DNA of 64,000 nt. It comes from Caldilineaceae bacterium SB0664_bin_27. Its GTDB lineage: Bacteria > Chloroflexota > Anaerolineae > Caldilineales > Caldilineaceae. The DNA is taken from positions 1 to 64,000 of the forward strand of contig VXRG01000137.1 of the NCBI GenBank assembly GCA_009838625.1. The letters run 5' to 3'. Below, in pieces: positions 46,123 through 56,518 of the stretch (the stretch's first letter is position 1; every line of letters begins with the position of its first letter). The translations under genes and the position numbers were made by a program. The notes beneath the pieces were generated by a model. It worked only from the letters and a program-made list of their open reading frames with translations. It was not told the origin of the DNA and did not search any database.

Positions 46123-46173
46123 CCGGCGCGTCAGACGGTAATCCGCATTCGAAGTTTGCAATCCTGATTTGCT

Positions 46174-47004
46174 ATGCCGAACATTCTAGTTACAAATGAC
46201 GATGGCGTTCACGCAGACAGCATACGTGTGCTGGCCGCAGCCCTAGATGACTTGGGCCGTGTCACCGTCATTGCCCCGGAGAGAAATTGGAGCGCCTCCG
46301 GGCACCCTAAAACGCTGCATAAGCCACTGCGTTTGGAGCCGATCAGTTGGCCCGACGGGCGCCGCGTCTACGCTTGCAGCGGCGCACCTTCCGACTGCGT
46401 AGCTCTGGCCATTCTTGGGGCCCCGTACACGCCTAACAATTCATCTTCGCATCTGGCCGCAGGGGAACCAAGAGACGCTTACGACCTGGTGGTCAGTGGT
46501 GTAAACGACAACTTCAATCTCGGTTGCGATGTTCTCTATAGCGGCACCGTGGCGGCGGCGATGGAGTCCCTGGTTATGGGTGTACCGTCTCTGGCGCTAA
46601 GCACCGGCTCGGTAGAAGGTTTCGACATTGCCGATTCCGAAGCCTGGCAGAACGCCGCCAAGTATGCCCGTACGCTGGCCGCCGCCGCGCTCAACCGGCC
46701 GCTACCTCCGCAGACCATGCTTAACGTCAACGTGCCGCGGCGGCCGGCAGACCGAATCCACGGCTTGCGCTACACATTCCTGGGCCGGCGCATCTACGGG
46801 GATGTGCTGGTCGCCCGCGACGATCCGTGGGGCAAGCCCTACTACTGGATTGGCGGCGAAGTCCCAACCGGAATTGCCGACGCCGGCAGTGACTTTGGCG
46901 CAATCGAAAGCGGATACGTCAGCGTTTCACCACTTGGCATCGACCTGACAAGACATGAAGTCCTCGCCGATCTGGCTGAAGACGCCGGGGCCCCTCCCAG
47001 CTGA
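46174..47004 (+). CDS. surE: 5'/3'-nucleotidase SurE
   Basis: Metal-dependent nucleoside monophosphatase of 276 residues. The N-terminal LVTNDDG carries the paired aspartates, and the later block SGVNDNFNLGCDVLYSGTV matches the family's metal- and phosphate-binding loops, although the usual GxNxG stretch is altered to GVNDNFNLG. No convincing ribosome binding site precedes the ATG. It follows the penicillin-binding protein by 51 bases. Confidence 0.9.
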   Translation: MPNILVTNDDGVHADSIRVLAAALDDLGRVTVIAPERNWSASGHPKTLHKPLRLEPISWPDGRRVYACSGAPSDCVALAILGAPYTPNNSSSHLAAGEPRDAYDLVVSGVNDNFNLGCDVLYSGTVAAAMESLVMGVPSLALSTGSVEGFDIADSEAWQNAAKYARTLAAAALNRPLPPQTMLNVNVPRRPADRIHGLRYTFLGRRIYGDVLVARDDPWGKPYYWIGGEVPTGIADAGSDFGAIESGYVSVSPLGIDLTRHEVLADLAEDAGAPPS

Positions 47005-47214
47005 ACGCGGCCAGGACCCGGCAGGGGCCCCCTTTCACAGTTTCAGGTGAACGCTTAAGCAACGGGAAACGTCTCCTGGAAGCGGGGTATGGGGTGCTTC
47101 CAGGGTTTGCAGTATCGTCATTTGAACCAGTTCTGCTACCGGGTACGGAGATCCGGAAACGCAGAGACTGCTGTCAGTCATGAGTGCGGCGCAGGGGTTA
47201 TCGATTTGTCTCGG

Positions 47215-48105
47215 ATGGTGTACACGCCTCCTTCAGATGGGTCTCGGTGGCAGGGCCTGGCTGCGCTTTGCTGGCTGCTTCTGACCGATGCAATCATCAT
47301 CGCCTGGGTGGCACTGAAACCGGTTGGATGGAGCAGCTTCCTGCTCCTTCTGGTTCTTTCCGCCACACTGCCCGTTCTCGTCCATCTGACTGTTCGCACA
47401 TGGGGGGCGTTCAATCTTGAGTACTGGCTCGACCGCAATGCCTTGCGAGTTCGCTGGGCCGGTATTCGCCAGGTGATCCCGCTTCACAGCATTCGCCGTA
47501 TCGTCGAAGGCGTTGACGAGATCTCCTCGAGACCCTCATTGCTGGACTGGCCTTCACCCTTTGTTCGAATTGTAGAAGGAGGTCAGGGGCGGCGTCTGGT
47601 GCGCTTGGCCAGCGTTCCTCTCGACCAATGTCTGCTCATCGAAACCGACAGCGGCATTTTCGCCATATCCCCCGAAGACCCGGTCGGCTTTCTTGAAGAG
47701 CTGCAAGCTCTCAATCGTCTCGGCCTGGCGCGCACATTGCCCCTGGTGCGGGAGCAGCCCACCAACTACTATGCCCTGGCGGTCGAATCCCCGGCGGGCC
47801 GCTGGTTGCTTCTGGCTGGACTGATCGGCTGCCTCGTCCTCTTCGGCTATCTCATGATCCTCTTCCCGGATTTGCCGGAAGCGCTCGTTTTTCATTACAA
47901 TCGACAAGGTGTGCCTGACAGCATCAGGCCCAAGAACGCTCTCTTTCTGCTTCCTGTCATCGGTCTCCTGACGTACTTGACCAATACGATGGCCGGCCTG
48001 TGGATGAGACTGCAAGGTCAACTTTCCGGCGCTTATCTGTTCTGGACCGGTTCGCTTCTTGTGCAAGCCCTGTCGCTTCTGGCGCTCTTAAGCCTGACCA
48101 TTTAA
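47215..48105 (+). CDS. Membrane protein with PH-like and DUF1648-like regions
   Basis: A 296-residue integral membrane protein. Two N-terminal helices (about residues 14-55) are followed by a PH-like beta domain (EYWLDRNALRVRWAG, IPLHSIRRI, LLIETDSGIFAISPEDP), then a helix and a DUF1648-like segment (PEALVFHYNRQGVPD), and two more helices. The ATG at 47215 is a judgement; the frame is open to 47089 but the upstream residues are not hydrophobic or conserved-looking. No reaction is assigned. Confidence 0.65.
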   Translation: MVYTPPSDGSRWQGLAALCWLLLTDAIIIAWVALKPVGWSSFLLLLVLSATLPVLVHLTVRTWGAFNLEYWLDRNALRVRWAGIRQVIPLHSIRRIVEGVDEISSRPSLLDWPSPFVRIVEGGQGRRLVRLASVPLDQCLLIETDSGIFAISPEDPVGFLEELQALNRLGLARTLPLVREQPTNYYALAVESPAGRWLLLAGLIGCLVLFGYLMILFPDLPEALVFHYNRQGVPDSIRPKNALFLLPVIGLLTYLTNTMAGLWMRLQGQLSGAYLFWTGSLLVQALSLLALLSLTI

Positions 48106-48250
48106 ACCGAGTTGGGATCCTGTGCTCGGAGAAGATACGGTAGTCCATTTGCAAACAGGATTTCCTGAATCGCTCGACGCGTCAATCGAAAACTTCGCTG
48201 ACCACAGCCCAACGGTTTTCGCTGCGACCCAGTCGGCCGAGGAGTTCTTT

Positions 48251-49012
48251 GTGTCGCGCCCTTTTTTGACCATTATTATTCCCGCCTATAACGAAGCAAA
48301 GCGTCTCCCCGATTCACTGACACGAATTGCTACATATCTGCGGAGTCAAAACTTTACAACCGAGATACTGGTCGTTGAAAATCGGTCGACCGACGAAACC
48401 AGCGCCGTTGTACGCGACTTTGCCAGAACTGTTGCAGCCTCAGATCCATTTACCCTGGAACTGCTTCACAGTGCGCCGGGCAAGGGCGCAGCCGTGAAGA
48501 CGGGGATGCTGGTCGGTAAGGGCGATTACCTGTTTATCTGCGATGCCGATCTTTCGATGCCTATCGAAGAGGTCGAGAAATTTCTGCCGCCGCAGCAGGA
48601 GAAAAATGGATTTGACGTCGCTATCGCCAGCCGCGAGATTGCCGGCGCAGTGCGTTACAACGAGCCCTTCTATCGTCATCTGATGGGGCGGGTTTTCAAC
48701 CACGTAGTGCAGAAGCTGATCATGCCGGGGATCGAGGACACACAGTGCGGATTCAAAATGTTTACACGGGAAGCGGCCGCCCAAGTCTTTCCCCACCAGA
48801 CGATCGACGGCTGGGGGTTCGACCCTGAAATTCTGTACATCAGCCGAATTCGCGGATTGCACCTGGTCGAAGTGCCAATCAACTGGTATTACATGGCGGA
48901 GAGTCGGGTCAATCCCATCCTCGATACGATCAATATGGTGCGAGAAGTCTTACGCATTCGTGTAAATGGGCTGCGTGGGATATACGAGCAGGTCCCCAAG
49001 ACGAAGGAGTAG
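48251..49012 (+). CDS. Family 2 glycosyltransferase (dolichyl/polyprenyl-phosphate glucosyltransferase-like)
   Basis: GT-A fold glycosyltransferase of 253 residues. It opens with TIIIPAYNEAKRL and has the metal-binding DxD-type motif in ICDADLSMP, then EDTQCGFKMF and a GWGFDPEILY block, the pattern of ALG5-like enzymes that load glucose onto a polyprenyl phosphate. The GTG at 48251 has GAGGAG exactly six bases upstream; the frame is open to 48122 but lacks support. It could supply donors to the GT-C enzyme at 57738. Confidence 0.87.
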   Translation: MSRPFLTIIIPAYNEAKRLPDSLTRIATYLRSQNFTTEILVVENRSTDETSAVVRDFARTVAASDPFTLELLHSAPGKGAAVKTGMLVGKGDYLFICDADLSMPIEEVEKFLPPQQEKNGFDVAIASREIAGAVRYNEPFYRHLMGRVFNHVVQKLIMPGIEDTQCGFKMFTREAAAQVFPHQTIDGWGFDPEILYISRIRGLHLVEVPINWYYMAESRVNPILDTINMVREVLRIRVNGLRGIYEQVPKTKE

Positions 49013-49102
49013 TATCTGTACACCCCCTCCCGCATCTTCAAGTCCCACCCGGCCGCCACACCAAGAATCACCCACGACCACTCCAACTGTTTGGATAACC
49101 TG

Positions 49103-49792
49103 TCAGGCTTCTGAAGACGGATCAAACTCCAGGCTTGCCAGCCAAATCTGCACACCGTTCGCCACGAAGTGTGCGACCAGCGGTGTGAGCAGGCTCTGGT
49201 GCCACACGAACATGAGTCCAAATATTGCGCCGGCCGTACCTGCCCCGACGATGCCCCACGTTCCTTGCGGGCTGTGCAGCAGGCCGAAGATTGCGCTGAA
49301 GCCAATTATCAGCCAGGCGGTCGGGAGCAAGGGCGAAAGCCCGCCGATGAGCAGGCTGCGAAACAGGACCTCCTCGAACAGTACGCTCAGCAGCAATGCA
49401 AATGGCAGCAGCCCCGCCTCCCTCCGATTGCGTGGCACGACCAGCTCCAAAATCGAACGGTAAAACCTGGTATCACTGTAGCGTGTGACTATTCGTCCCA
49501 TGCCCGCGAAAGTCAACGCTATTGCCAAGCCGGCCAGGGCTCCGGTCACAATCTGGGACCCGGCATTGGGAAACTGCCATCCCAGCGTCTCCGGAGGCAG
49601 TCCGCTGCCTCTGCCCAGAAGCAGGCATATGACCAGGACAACAGCCCGGAGAGCATTTTCGGCTGGAAGAAGCAGTAGATTCTCTTGCGGCTGCCAGAAG
49701 CGCAATAGGCGGGCGGTCTTATACGCGCCGTATCCGACAACCGCGGTGATGAGCAGAGTCAATATGGCAAAGAGAGCATAGCGCCAGTCCAT
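49103..49792 (-). CDS. CPBP family intramembrane metalloprotease
   Basis: A 229-residue membrane protein with about six helices. The CPBP (Rce1/Abi) motifs are present: EEVLFRS, GLLHSPQG and AHFVANG, so the glutamates and histidines of the intramembrane active site are in place. Such proteins cleave prenylated or secreted substrates, or act in bacteriocin self-immunity; nothing nearby decides between these. It converges with the family 2 glycosyltransferase gene with a 90-base gap. Confidence 0.85.
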   Translation of the reverse strand: MDWRYALFAILTLLITAVVGYGAYKTARLLRFWQPQENLLLLPAENALRAVVLVICLLLGRGSGLPPETLGWQFPNAGSQIVTGALAGLAIALTFAGMGRIVTRYSDTRFYRSILELVVPRNRREAGLLPFALLLSVLFEEVLFRSLLIGGLSPLLPTAWLIIGFSAIFGLLHSPQGTWGIVGAGTAGAIFGLMFVWHQSLLTPLVAHFVANGVQIWLASLEFDPSSEA

Positions 49793-49896
49793 GACTTAAG
49801 TGTAGGGTACAGTTGGCGATGCTCTCAAATATTTGTATATCCTCTTCTGCGAGGCACAGTTGCCAACGCCTCCGGGCCCGTCTACCCAATACTTTT

Positions 49897-49925
49897 GTCA
49901 GACCGACAGAGACTTTAGGTCTGAC
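49897..49925. repeat. Perfect 8-bp inverted repeat
   Basis: GTCAGACC (49897-49904) and GGTCTGAC (49918-49925) are separated by 13 bases in the divergent gap 49793-50199. It could be an operator for the minus-strand protease gene or the plus-strand unit downstream. Confidence 0.4.
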
Positions 49926-49996
49926 GGCAGAGCTGCCCTGAAACGCCGCCGCCCGCGCAATCGTCACGTCACAGGCTCACTCTGCGCCTGCTATTT

Positions 49997-50024
49997 TTGA
50001 AGATTTTTAATCAGTTGCTATACT
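49997..50024 (+). promoter_or_regulatory. Promoter of a short leader or small-RNA unit
   Basis: TTGAAG (49997-50002) and TATACT (50019-50024) are 16 bases apart. The predicted start is near 50031, 63 bases before the first arm of an intrinsic terminator. Confidence 0.55.
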
Positions 50025-50030
50025 GAAACC

Positions 50031-50123
50031 ATCATTACTCTTAATCTGGCGCGCCGCTGTTGGGCGTGCCGAAGAGGGGCGTTCCTCTTCTTCGGCGGAG
50101 ACAAAGGCGTCTCCGCCTTTTTT
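50031..50123 (+). ncRNA. Candidate small RNA or attenuator leader
   Basis: The predicted transcript of about 93 bases folds into three stems: GGCGCGCC (50048-50055) with GGCGTGCC (50063-50070), GAAGAGG (50071-50077) with CCTCTTC (50084-50090), and the terminator stem. GCCGAAGA can also pair with TCTTCGGC, an arrangement that would compete with the terminator, as in attenuators. It ends 76 bases before the acyl-CoA dehydrogenase ATG. It matches no RNA family I recognise; whether it is a free RNA or a switch cannot be told. Confidence 0.4.
50094..50123 (+). terminator. Intrinsic terminator upstream of the acyl-CoA dehydrogenase gene
   Basis: GGCGGAGAC (50094-50102) and GTCTCCGCC (50109-50117) form a perfect 9-bp GC-rich stem with a six-base loop, followed by six T residues (50118-50123). 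It is the clearest intrinsic terminator in the window, and it lies upstream of a gene rather than after one. Confidence 0.8.
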
Positions 50124-50199
50124 CTTCGCTCGTCATCGTAGACTGTCACCGCGGCTTGTCGTATACACGCCTGCTGGCAGTCGGGAAAGGACCAATCCG

Positions 50200-51411
50200 A
50201 TGGCTACCTCAACCGAGTTGCTCTACTCGGAAGAGCACAATCTAGTACGCAAAATGGCATATGACTTTACCCGAAATGAGGTCATGCCAATCATTGCCGA
50301 ACACGACCGAAAACACACATTTCCTTTTGAGCTGCTGCCCAAAATGGCACAGCTTGGCTTTCTTGGCATCTGTCTGCCCGCCTGCTACGGCGGCGCCGGG
50401 ATGGACTTCCTGTCATTGGGCATCGTTTCCGAAGCGCTGGAATACGGAGATTCGTCCGTACGCGAGACGGTCGCGGTTCACCTCGCGCTGCACGCTCTAC
50501 CAATATTTCAATGGGGAACTGCGGAGCAGAAGGAGACGTTCTTGCCGGGCCTTGCCTCCGGAGACCATATCGCCTGCTTTGGCCTGACCGAGCCGGGCGC
50601 CGGGTCGGACGTTGCGGCTATTCAGACTCGCGCCGTAAGTGAGGGCGGGGACTACATCCTCACCGGCGAAAAAATGTGGATAACCCTGGCCGACGTGGCC
50701 GACCGGTTCCTCGTTTTCGCCAAGACGCAGCCGGATCAAGGTGGGCGCGGTATCTCCGCCTTCATCCTGGAACGCGGCTGGGAGGGCCTCACCACCGGCA
50801 CGCTTGAAGGCAAAATGGGCGTCCGAGCCAGCAATACCGGCTGGATCAACATGCAGGACGTGCGTGTGCCGGCCAGTCACCGCCTGGGGGAGGAAGGTGA
50901 GGGCTTCAAGATCGCAATGAGTTGCCTCGACAACGCCCGCTTCGGTGTCGCGGCTGGTTCGGTGGGCATCATTCGCGCCTGCATCGACGAGTCGGTCAAA
51001 TATGCCTTGCAACGCAGGACGTTCGGCAAATTGATCGCTGAACACCAGCTTGTCCAGCAGATGATCGCCCAGATGCAGCAGGACCTGGATATCGGCGAAC
51101 TGCTGGTGTGGAAGGCCGGGACCCTCAAGAATCAAGGTGTACGCAATACGCGAGAGACCAGCATGGCCAAGTGGTTCTGCACCGAAGCCGCACGCCGGGC
51201 CGCGGACAACGCCGTCCAGGTCCACGGAGCCTACGGATATTCAGATGAGTACAACGTGGAACGCCATCTCCGCAATACAAAGAGCGCGGTTATCTACGAA
51301 GGCACCAGCCAGATTCATACGCTGATGCAAGCCTCGTACACTCTGGGTATTCGCAAGGACCGCCCGTTGCGCTGTCCCATGCCGGCATACGATCCAGACA
51401 CCTGGCAATAG
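50200..51411 (+). CDS. Acyl-CoA dehydrogenase
   Basis: FAD-dependent dehydrogenase of 403 residues that introduces a 2,3 double bond into an acyl-CoA and passes electrons to electron transfer flavoprotein. Family blocks visible are [28 protein letters not shown], the [15 protein letters not shown]/helix region and [10 protein letters not shown], in which the Glu is the catalytic base of many members. AAAGGA lies eight bases before the ATG. Both ETF subunits follow in the same direction. The chain-length preference cannot be read; glutaryl-CoA dehydrogenase-like activity is also possible. Confidence 0.92.
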   Translation: MATSTELLYSEEHNLVRKMAYDFTRNEVMPIIAEHDRKHTFPFELLPKMAQLGFLGICLPACYGGAGMDFLSLGIVSEALEYGDSSVRETVAVHLALHALPIFQWGTAEQKETFLPGLASGDHIACFGLTEPGAGSDVAAIQTRAVSEGGDYILTGEKMWITLADVADRFLVFAKTQPDQGGRGISAFILERGWEGLTTGTLEGKMGVRASNTGWINMQDVRVPASHRLGEEGEGFKIAMSCLDNARFGVAAGSVGIIRACIDESVKYALQRRTFGKLIAEHQLVQQMIAQMQQDLDIGELLVWKAGTLKNQGVRNTRETSMAKWFCTEAARRAADNAVQVHGAYGYSDEYNVERHLRNTKSAVIYEGTSQIHTLMQASYTLGIRKDRPLRCPMPAYDPDTWQ

Positions 51412-51495
51412 AGGGCGAACTGCCGCCCACGACCGGAGGCTGCGTCTTCCGGAACTGGTCTGGTGGAGTACAGTCTCTCACGAAAGGAGCGCTTC

Positions 51496-52281
<786 letters not shown>

Positions 52282-52354
52282 AGCGATACGAGTGGCTGGC
52301 GAGGGATTACTGCCGCCTTGCCTATCGAAAGCTCTCTCGGAATGAGGGAAAACG

Positions 52355-53335
52355 ATGGCGATTCTCGTCTGGATTGAAATGAGTGACGGGCAGGCCGTGT
52401 CCAACTGTTGGGAACTCCTGGCAAGAGCGAAAGAACTGGGCGGAGAACTTGGCGCCGACGCGGCGGCCCTTCTGATCGGGAGCGGAACTGGTGAGGCGGC
52501 AAAGCAGGCTTTTGCCTACGGAGCCGACCGAGTCCTTGTCGCGGATGCCCCCACACTGGAACATTTCCGGTTGCAGCCCTTTGCAGCTGTCGCCGAACAG
52601 GCGGTGGAGCGCACCGCCGCAATCGCATTCCTTGCCAATGCCTCAATTCGCGGCGGAGTACTGGCCGCGACGGTCGCCTGCCGCCGGAGTGCGGGTATCG
52701 CCGCCAACGCTACGGACCTGAAGGTGGAAGAAGGCAGACTGGTCGCCTCCCGCACGATCTATTCGGGCAATATCCACGCCGAGATTCAGTTCGAAAGTCC
52801 ACTGGCCGTCGCCAGCGTGCGGCCGCGCTCCTTTCCCATGCCTGCGCCGGGAGACGCGACGGGTACGGTGGAAGACCTGAATGCAAATCCGAATGAAAAT
52901 GAAGTCCGCCAGAAGATCACCGAATTCCGGGCAGCCGATGCGGGCGAAGTCAGCCTGACCGACGCCCACATCATCGTTTCAGGCGGGCGCGGCGTGGCAG
53001 AGGACCCGCCGAAGGGCTTCGAGCTTGTCGGCGAACTGGCCAGTACCCTGGGCGCAGCCCTTGGCGCCAGCCGGGCCGCGGTCGACGCCGGTTACATCCC
53101 CTATAAGCATCAGGTGGGACAGACCGGCAAGACGGTCAGGCCGGATCTCTACATCGCCTGCGGCATTTCCGGCGCCATCCAGCACCTGGCCGGCATGGGG
53201 AACAGCAAAATCATCGTCGCCATCAACAGGGACCCGGATGCTCCCATCTTTCAGCGCGCCAAGTACGGCATCGTCGATGATCTGTTCAAGACAGTGCCCG
53301 CGCTGACGGCAGAGTTCAGCAAAAGGCTGAAGTGA
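52355..53335 (+). CDS. etfA: Electron transfer flavoprotein subunit alpha
   Basis: A 326-residue ETF large subunit that carries the FAD. The C-terminal FAD domain shows [38 protein letters not shown] (seen as [10 protein letters not shown]), [12 protein letters not shown] and [22 protein letters not shown] precedes the ATG. It begins 73 bases after etfB and ends six bases before the threonine synthase gene, so that gene may be co-transcribed. Confidence 0.95.
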   Translation: MAILVWIEMSDGQAVSNCWELLARAKELGGELGADAAALLIGSGTGEAAKQAFAYGADRVLVADAPTLEHFRLQPFAAVAEQAVERTAAIAFLANASIRGGVLAATVACRRSAGIAANATDLKVEEGRLVASRTIYSGNIHAEIQFESPLAVASVRPRSFPMPAPGDATGTVEDLNANPNENEVRQKITEFRAADAGEVSLTDAHIIVSGGRGVAEDPPKGFELVGELASTLGAALGASRAAVDAGYIPYKHQVGQTGKTVRPDLYIACGISGAIQHLAGMGNSKIIVAINRDPDAPIFQRAKYGIVDDLFKTVPALTAEFSKRLK

Positions 53336-53341
53336 ATAGAA

Positions 53342-54685
53342 ATGACCGAGTACAATTCCCGTTTTCGCTGCTTTCGGGGCTGCGTCGGTACATACTCGAT
53401 ATATGAAGTGATCTATACCTGTCCGAAATGCGGTGGCCTGCTGGAGGTGGAGCACGACATCAGCGCCCTTCGAAAACGGTCCGCTGAAGAGTGGAAACGG
53501 CTCTTCGACAACCGCGTCGGCACCACCGAGTGGCCCTACGGCAGCGGCGTTTGGGGCAAAAAAGAGTGGATCATGCCGACCATCACTGATGACAACGTTG
53601 TCAGCATGTACGAAGGCAACTCCAATCTCTTTTGGGCCGAGCGGCTGGGCCGGCAGATTGGTCTCTCCGATCTCTGGGTGAAGCTGTGCGGGAACAGCCA
53701 CACCGGCAGCTTCAAAGACCTGGGTATGACGGTGCTGATCAGCGTGGTCAAGCAGATGCGGGATCAGGGCGTCCCGGTCCGGGCAGTTGCCTGTGCCAGC
53801 ACTGGTGATACCAGCGCCGCCTTGGCTGCATATGCCGCGGCGGCCGGCATCCCCGCCGTCATCTTCCTGCCTGAGGGTAAGGTCAGCCCCGCGCAGTTGA
53901 TTCAACCCATCGCCAACGGCGCCAATGTGCTGGCCCTCGACACCGATTTTGACGGCTGCATGCGCGTTATCCGTGAAATCACCCACGACGGCGACATGCC
54001 CGACTCTTCAATTTACCTGGCGAATTCGATGAATTCCCTGCGCATCGAGGGCCAGAAAACGGTCGGCATAGAAATCGTGCAGCAGTTCGACTGGGAAGTA
54101 CCGGACTGGATTATCATCCCCGTCGGCAATTTGGGCAATATCAGCGCCATCTACAAGGGACTGAAGCTGATGCTGGATCTGGGTGTAATTGACCAGCTGC
54201 CCCGTCTGGCTGCGGCCCAGGCCGCCAAGGCGAACCCTTTCTATCTCAGCTACCAGAACGGTTTCAGCCGGAAAGAAACCGTTGAGGCCCAATCGACCCT
54301 GGCGTCCGCCATTCAGATAGGGGATCCCGTCAGCTACGAAAAGGCCGTCCAGGCGATTCAGGAGACCGACGGCATCGTCGAGCACGTAGAAGAACATGAG
54401 ATGGCCGCGGCCGCTGCCATGGCGGACGCCACCGGCATGTATACCTGTCCACACACAGGTACCGCACTGGCTGCTCTGTTCAAGCTTCAGCAGCGGGAAG
54501 TTATACAGAGTCATCAGCGGGTTATCGTCGTCAGCACCGCCCACGGGTTGAAATTCACCCCCTTCAAAATCGGCTACCACGAGGGCACGCTGGCGGAGGT
54601 GGAGAGCGATCTGGCCAACCCGCCCGTCTACCTGCCTGCCGACGCCGACATCGTCCGGGAAACAATTCAGCGAAAGCTTGCATGA
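53342..54685 (+). CDS. thrC: Threonine synthase
   Basis: PLP-dependent enzyme of 447 residues that makes threonine from O-phosphohomoserine. An N-terminal cysteine-rich segment (RCFRGC and YTCPKCGG) resembles a zinc ribbon, as seen in some longer threonine synthases. The PLP lysine is in [10 protein letters not shown], and the glycine-rich phosphate loop is [10 protein letters not shown]. It overlaps the ETF operon closely (six-base gap) although its role is unrelated. Confidence 0.92.
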   Translation: MTEYNSRFRCFRGCVGTYSIYEVIYTCPKCGGLLEVEHDISALRKRSAEEWKRLFDNRVGTTEWPYGSGVWGKKEWIMPTITDDNVVSMYEGNSNLFWAERLGRQIGLSDLWVKLCGNSHTGSFKDLGMTVLISVVKQMRDQGVPVRAVACASTGDTSAALAAYAAAAGIPAVIFLPEGKVSPAQLIQPIANGANVLALDTDFDGCMRVIREITHDGDMPDSSIYLANSMNSLRIEGQKTVGIEIVQQFDWEVPDWIIIPVGNLGNISAIYKGLKLMLDLGVIDQLPRLAAAQAAKANPFYLSYQNGFSRKETVEAQSTLASAIQIGDPVSYEKAVQAIQETDGIVEHVEEHEMAAAAAMADATGMYTCPHTGTALAALFKLQQREVIQSHQRVIVVSTAHGLKFTPFKIGYHEGTLAEVESDLANPPVYLPADADIVRETIQRKLA

Positions 54686-54835
54686 CTCTCACGGACCGCA
54701 AAAGCCTCTGTCCCAGCACGCGACTCCAGGCGGACTAGACTGCCCGGAATTGCCCTTCCACATTTTTTGAACCAGGTGACCGAAGAAAATAGTACGCCCC
54801 TAGACTACAGTCCGACCTCCTTTTCGCAGGGACGG

Positions 54836-55585
54836 ATGGACTTTGCCTGGGAGGAGCTGACGCCCGCGCAAAGGGCACGGCACTACGCGGACTGGCATGC
54901 CGGCAAAGGCCTTATCGGCGGCGACCCGCGTCAGCGTCCCAATTCCGACCTTCTTCCTTCCTGGGCAATGGGCCGGCCCTTTGTGCGCGCCCTGGCCCTC
55001 GACGACTGCCGCGCGGCCAACGGCAAGCGCTTTCGCGACCAAACTGCCGGCCCGTGTCCGCTTGAGATCGAAATCGGTTTCGGCCGCGGCGACTTTCTGC
55101 TGGACCGGGCTGCCCGTTGGCCCGAGCGCTGGTTTGTCGGCTTTGAAGTGAAAACTAGGGCCGTCCGCCTGGCGCTCCGCCGCCTGGAGAATCAGCAATT
55201 GGAGAACCTGTGGCTGAGCGACGACGATGCCAGGGTGGGTCTGCAGCAGGCGATCCCCGATCGACGCGTCGATGCAGTTCACGTTCTCTTCCCCGACCCC
55301 TGGTGGAAGGCGCAGCACAAAGTCAAGCGCCTCTTCTCTCCCCCATTCGTCGACCTGCTGGCGGCCAAAATTCGGCCGGGCGGCTATCTGCACCTGAAGA
55401 CTGACGTAGAACAGTACGGGGGCCTTGTGCGCCATCTGCTGTCCCATCACCCGGCATTTCGGGACCACAGATCGGAACTGGCTGACCGGGTCGGGCCCTA
55501 TCGCCCCACGCACCGAGAGAACTGGTGCCGGGAAAACGGCATGCCCGTGTGGACTTACCATTTTCTCAGGCGGCATGAGGCGTAG
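54836..55585 (+). CDS. trmB: tRNA (guanine-N7-)-methyltransferase
   Basis: SAM-dependent enzyme that methylates G46 of tRNAs. The SAM loop is [10 protein letters not shown], and the family signature [16 protein letters not shown] is intact, followed by GGYLHLKTD. From the ATG at 54836 it has 249 residues, with a CAGGGA ribosome binding site; an upstream TTG at 54767 (272 residues) has none. An N-terminal stretch of about 80 residues before the SAM domain is longer than in most TrmB proteins. Confidence 0.88.
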   Translation: MDFAWEELTPAQRARHYADWHAGKGLIGGDPRQRPNSDLLPSWAMGRPFVRALALDDCRAANGKRFRDQTAGPCPLEIEIGFGRGDFLLDRAARWPERWFVGFEVKTRAVRLALRRLENQQLENLWLSDDDARVGLQQAIPDRRVDAVHVLFPDPWWKAQHKVKRLFSPPFVDLLAAKIRPGGYLHLKTDVEQYGGLVRHLLSHHPAFRDHRSELADRVGPYRPTHRENWCRENGMPVWTYHFLRRHEA

Positions 55586-55788
55586 CGGCTTGGTAGACTG
55601 ACGATCTCTTCGGGTCGTGTCAGTTGCGCCCAGCAATAAAGTCTGTTCGGGGAATCCAGGCCGCTACTGTCAGGTCTCACCTGCGCAATCCAATTCTTGG
55701 GACAGGCAGTCACCTTAGTTTCGGATCGGAAGTGTGAGCAATTGCAGGTTGTATTGGCAGTGTACGTCAGTTGTAGGAAGGAGTAGTC

Positions 55789-56313
55789 TCAGCGGCGGTG
55801 GGCAAGGTGAATCTGCTGGCGCAGTTCACGACGGGCGGTGTTCAGGTTCTCCTTTATCTTGAAGAATACTGCCTCAGTGACCTCCATCTCCTGCGAGATC
55901 AACAGTTCCTCCAGCGCTTCCACGACGCGCAGCACCTTGGCCTCCAGCAGTTCTACCGTCGTTGCATAGAGGGATTCCGGCAAGAAGTAAAGAAGCACAA
56001 CCAGTCCCCAAATACCGAATGCCAGTATCCTGTTCCCGCCCATACTAAGCTGTTCGCGCAGCAGGAACATCGACACAAGCCACAGCACAACCGCCGCCGC
56101 CATCAGATCATAACGGGTAATTGGGCGAGCCGCGCTGATGTCCTGCACGCCCGCAGCCAACTGATCGTAGGTCTTCAGTCGTGCCAGCCACATGTTGAAC
56201 CGCCGGCATTGGTGGCGGTTGACCCTGTTCTGATCAAAGTGGGCCAACTCCAGCGCTCGCTCCCGGCACTGGTCGGCTAATTCATAGAACTCTTTGCGGG
56301 TTAGTTCTGCCAT
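55789..56313 (-). CDS. Small membrane protein with helical flanks, unknown function
   Basis: I do not recognise the family. From the ATG at 56313 it has 174 residues: an N-terminal helix region (MAELTRKEFYELADQCRER and RRFNMWLARLKTYDQLA), two adjacent membrane helices (about 78-98 and 103-120), and a C-terminal amphipathic or coiled-coil segment (ELLEAKVLRVVEALEELLI). No ribosome binding site is obvious. It is separated by 205 bases from the UbiA-like gene upstream. Bases 55586-55788 hold only a small hairpin (55597-55624) and no gene. Confidence 0.55.
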   Translation of the reverse strand: MAELTRKEFYELADQCRERALELAHFDQNRVNRHQCRRFNMWLARLKTYDQLAAGVQDISAARPITRYDLMAAAVVLWLVSMFLLREQLSMGGNRILAFGIWGLVVLLYFLPESLYATTVELLEAKVLRVVEALEELLISQEMEVTEAVFFKIKENLNTARRELRQQIHLAHRR

Positions 56314-56518
56314 GGGTCGAGTCCGAAAGATACTCGGACGGGGTCTGTTGTGCTGCCTGAAGGGGCGCAACAACACCTCTGTTTTCCGACACGCGCTCCT
56401 CGCAGCCGATTGCCCGTCGGACGGCTTCGGCACTGGCGCCGCGCGGTTTGCCTCCCCCTTTCGTCCAGTTCTGCGCTGGCAGGATCACGGACTTCCGCCT
56501 GGCTTAGCCGAACGACAA

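Noticed and set aside
50060-50245. 61-residue open frame across the terminator
   Set aside because: It runs through the intrinsic terminator and into the acyl-CoA dehydrogenase gene, and has no ribosome binding site.
55597-55624. Hairpin ACTGAC/GTCAGT between convergent genes as terminator
   Set aside because: The stem is short and imperfect and no T-run follows on either strand.
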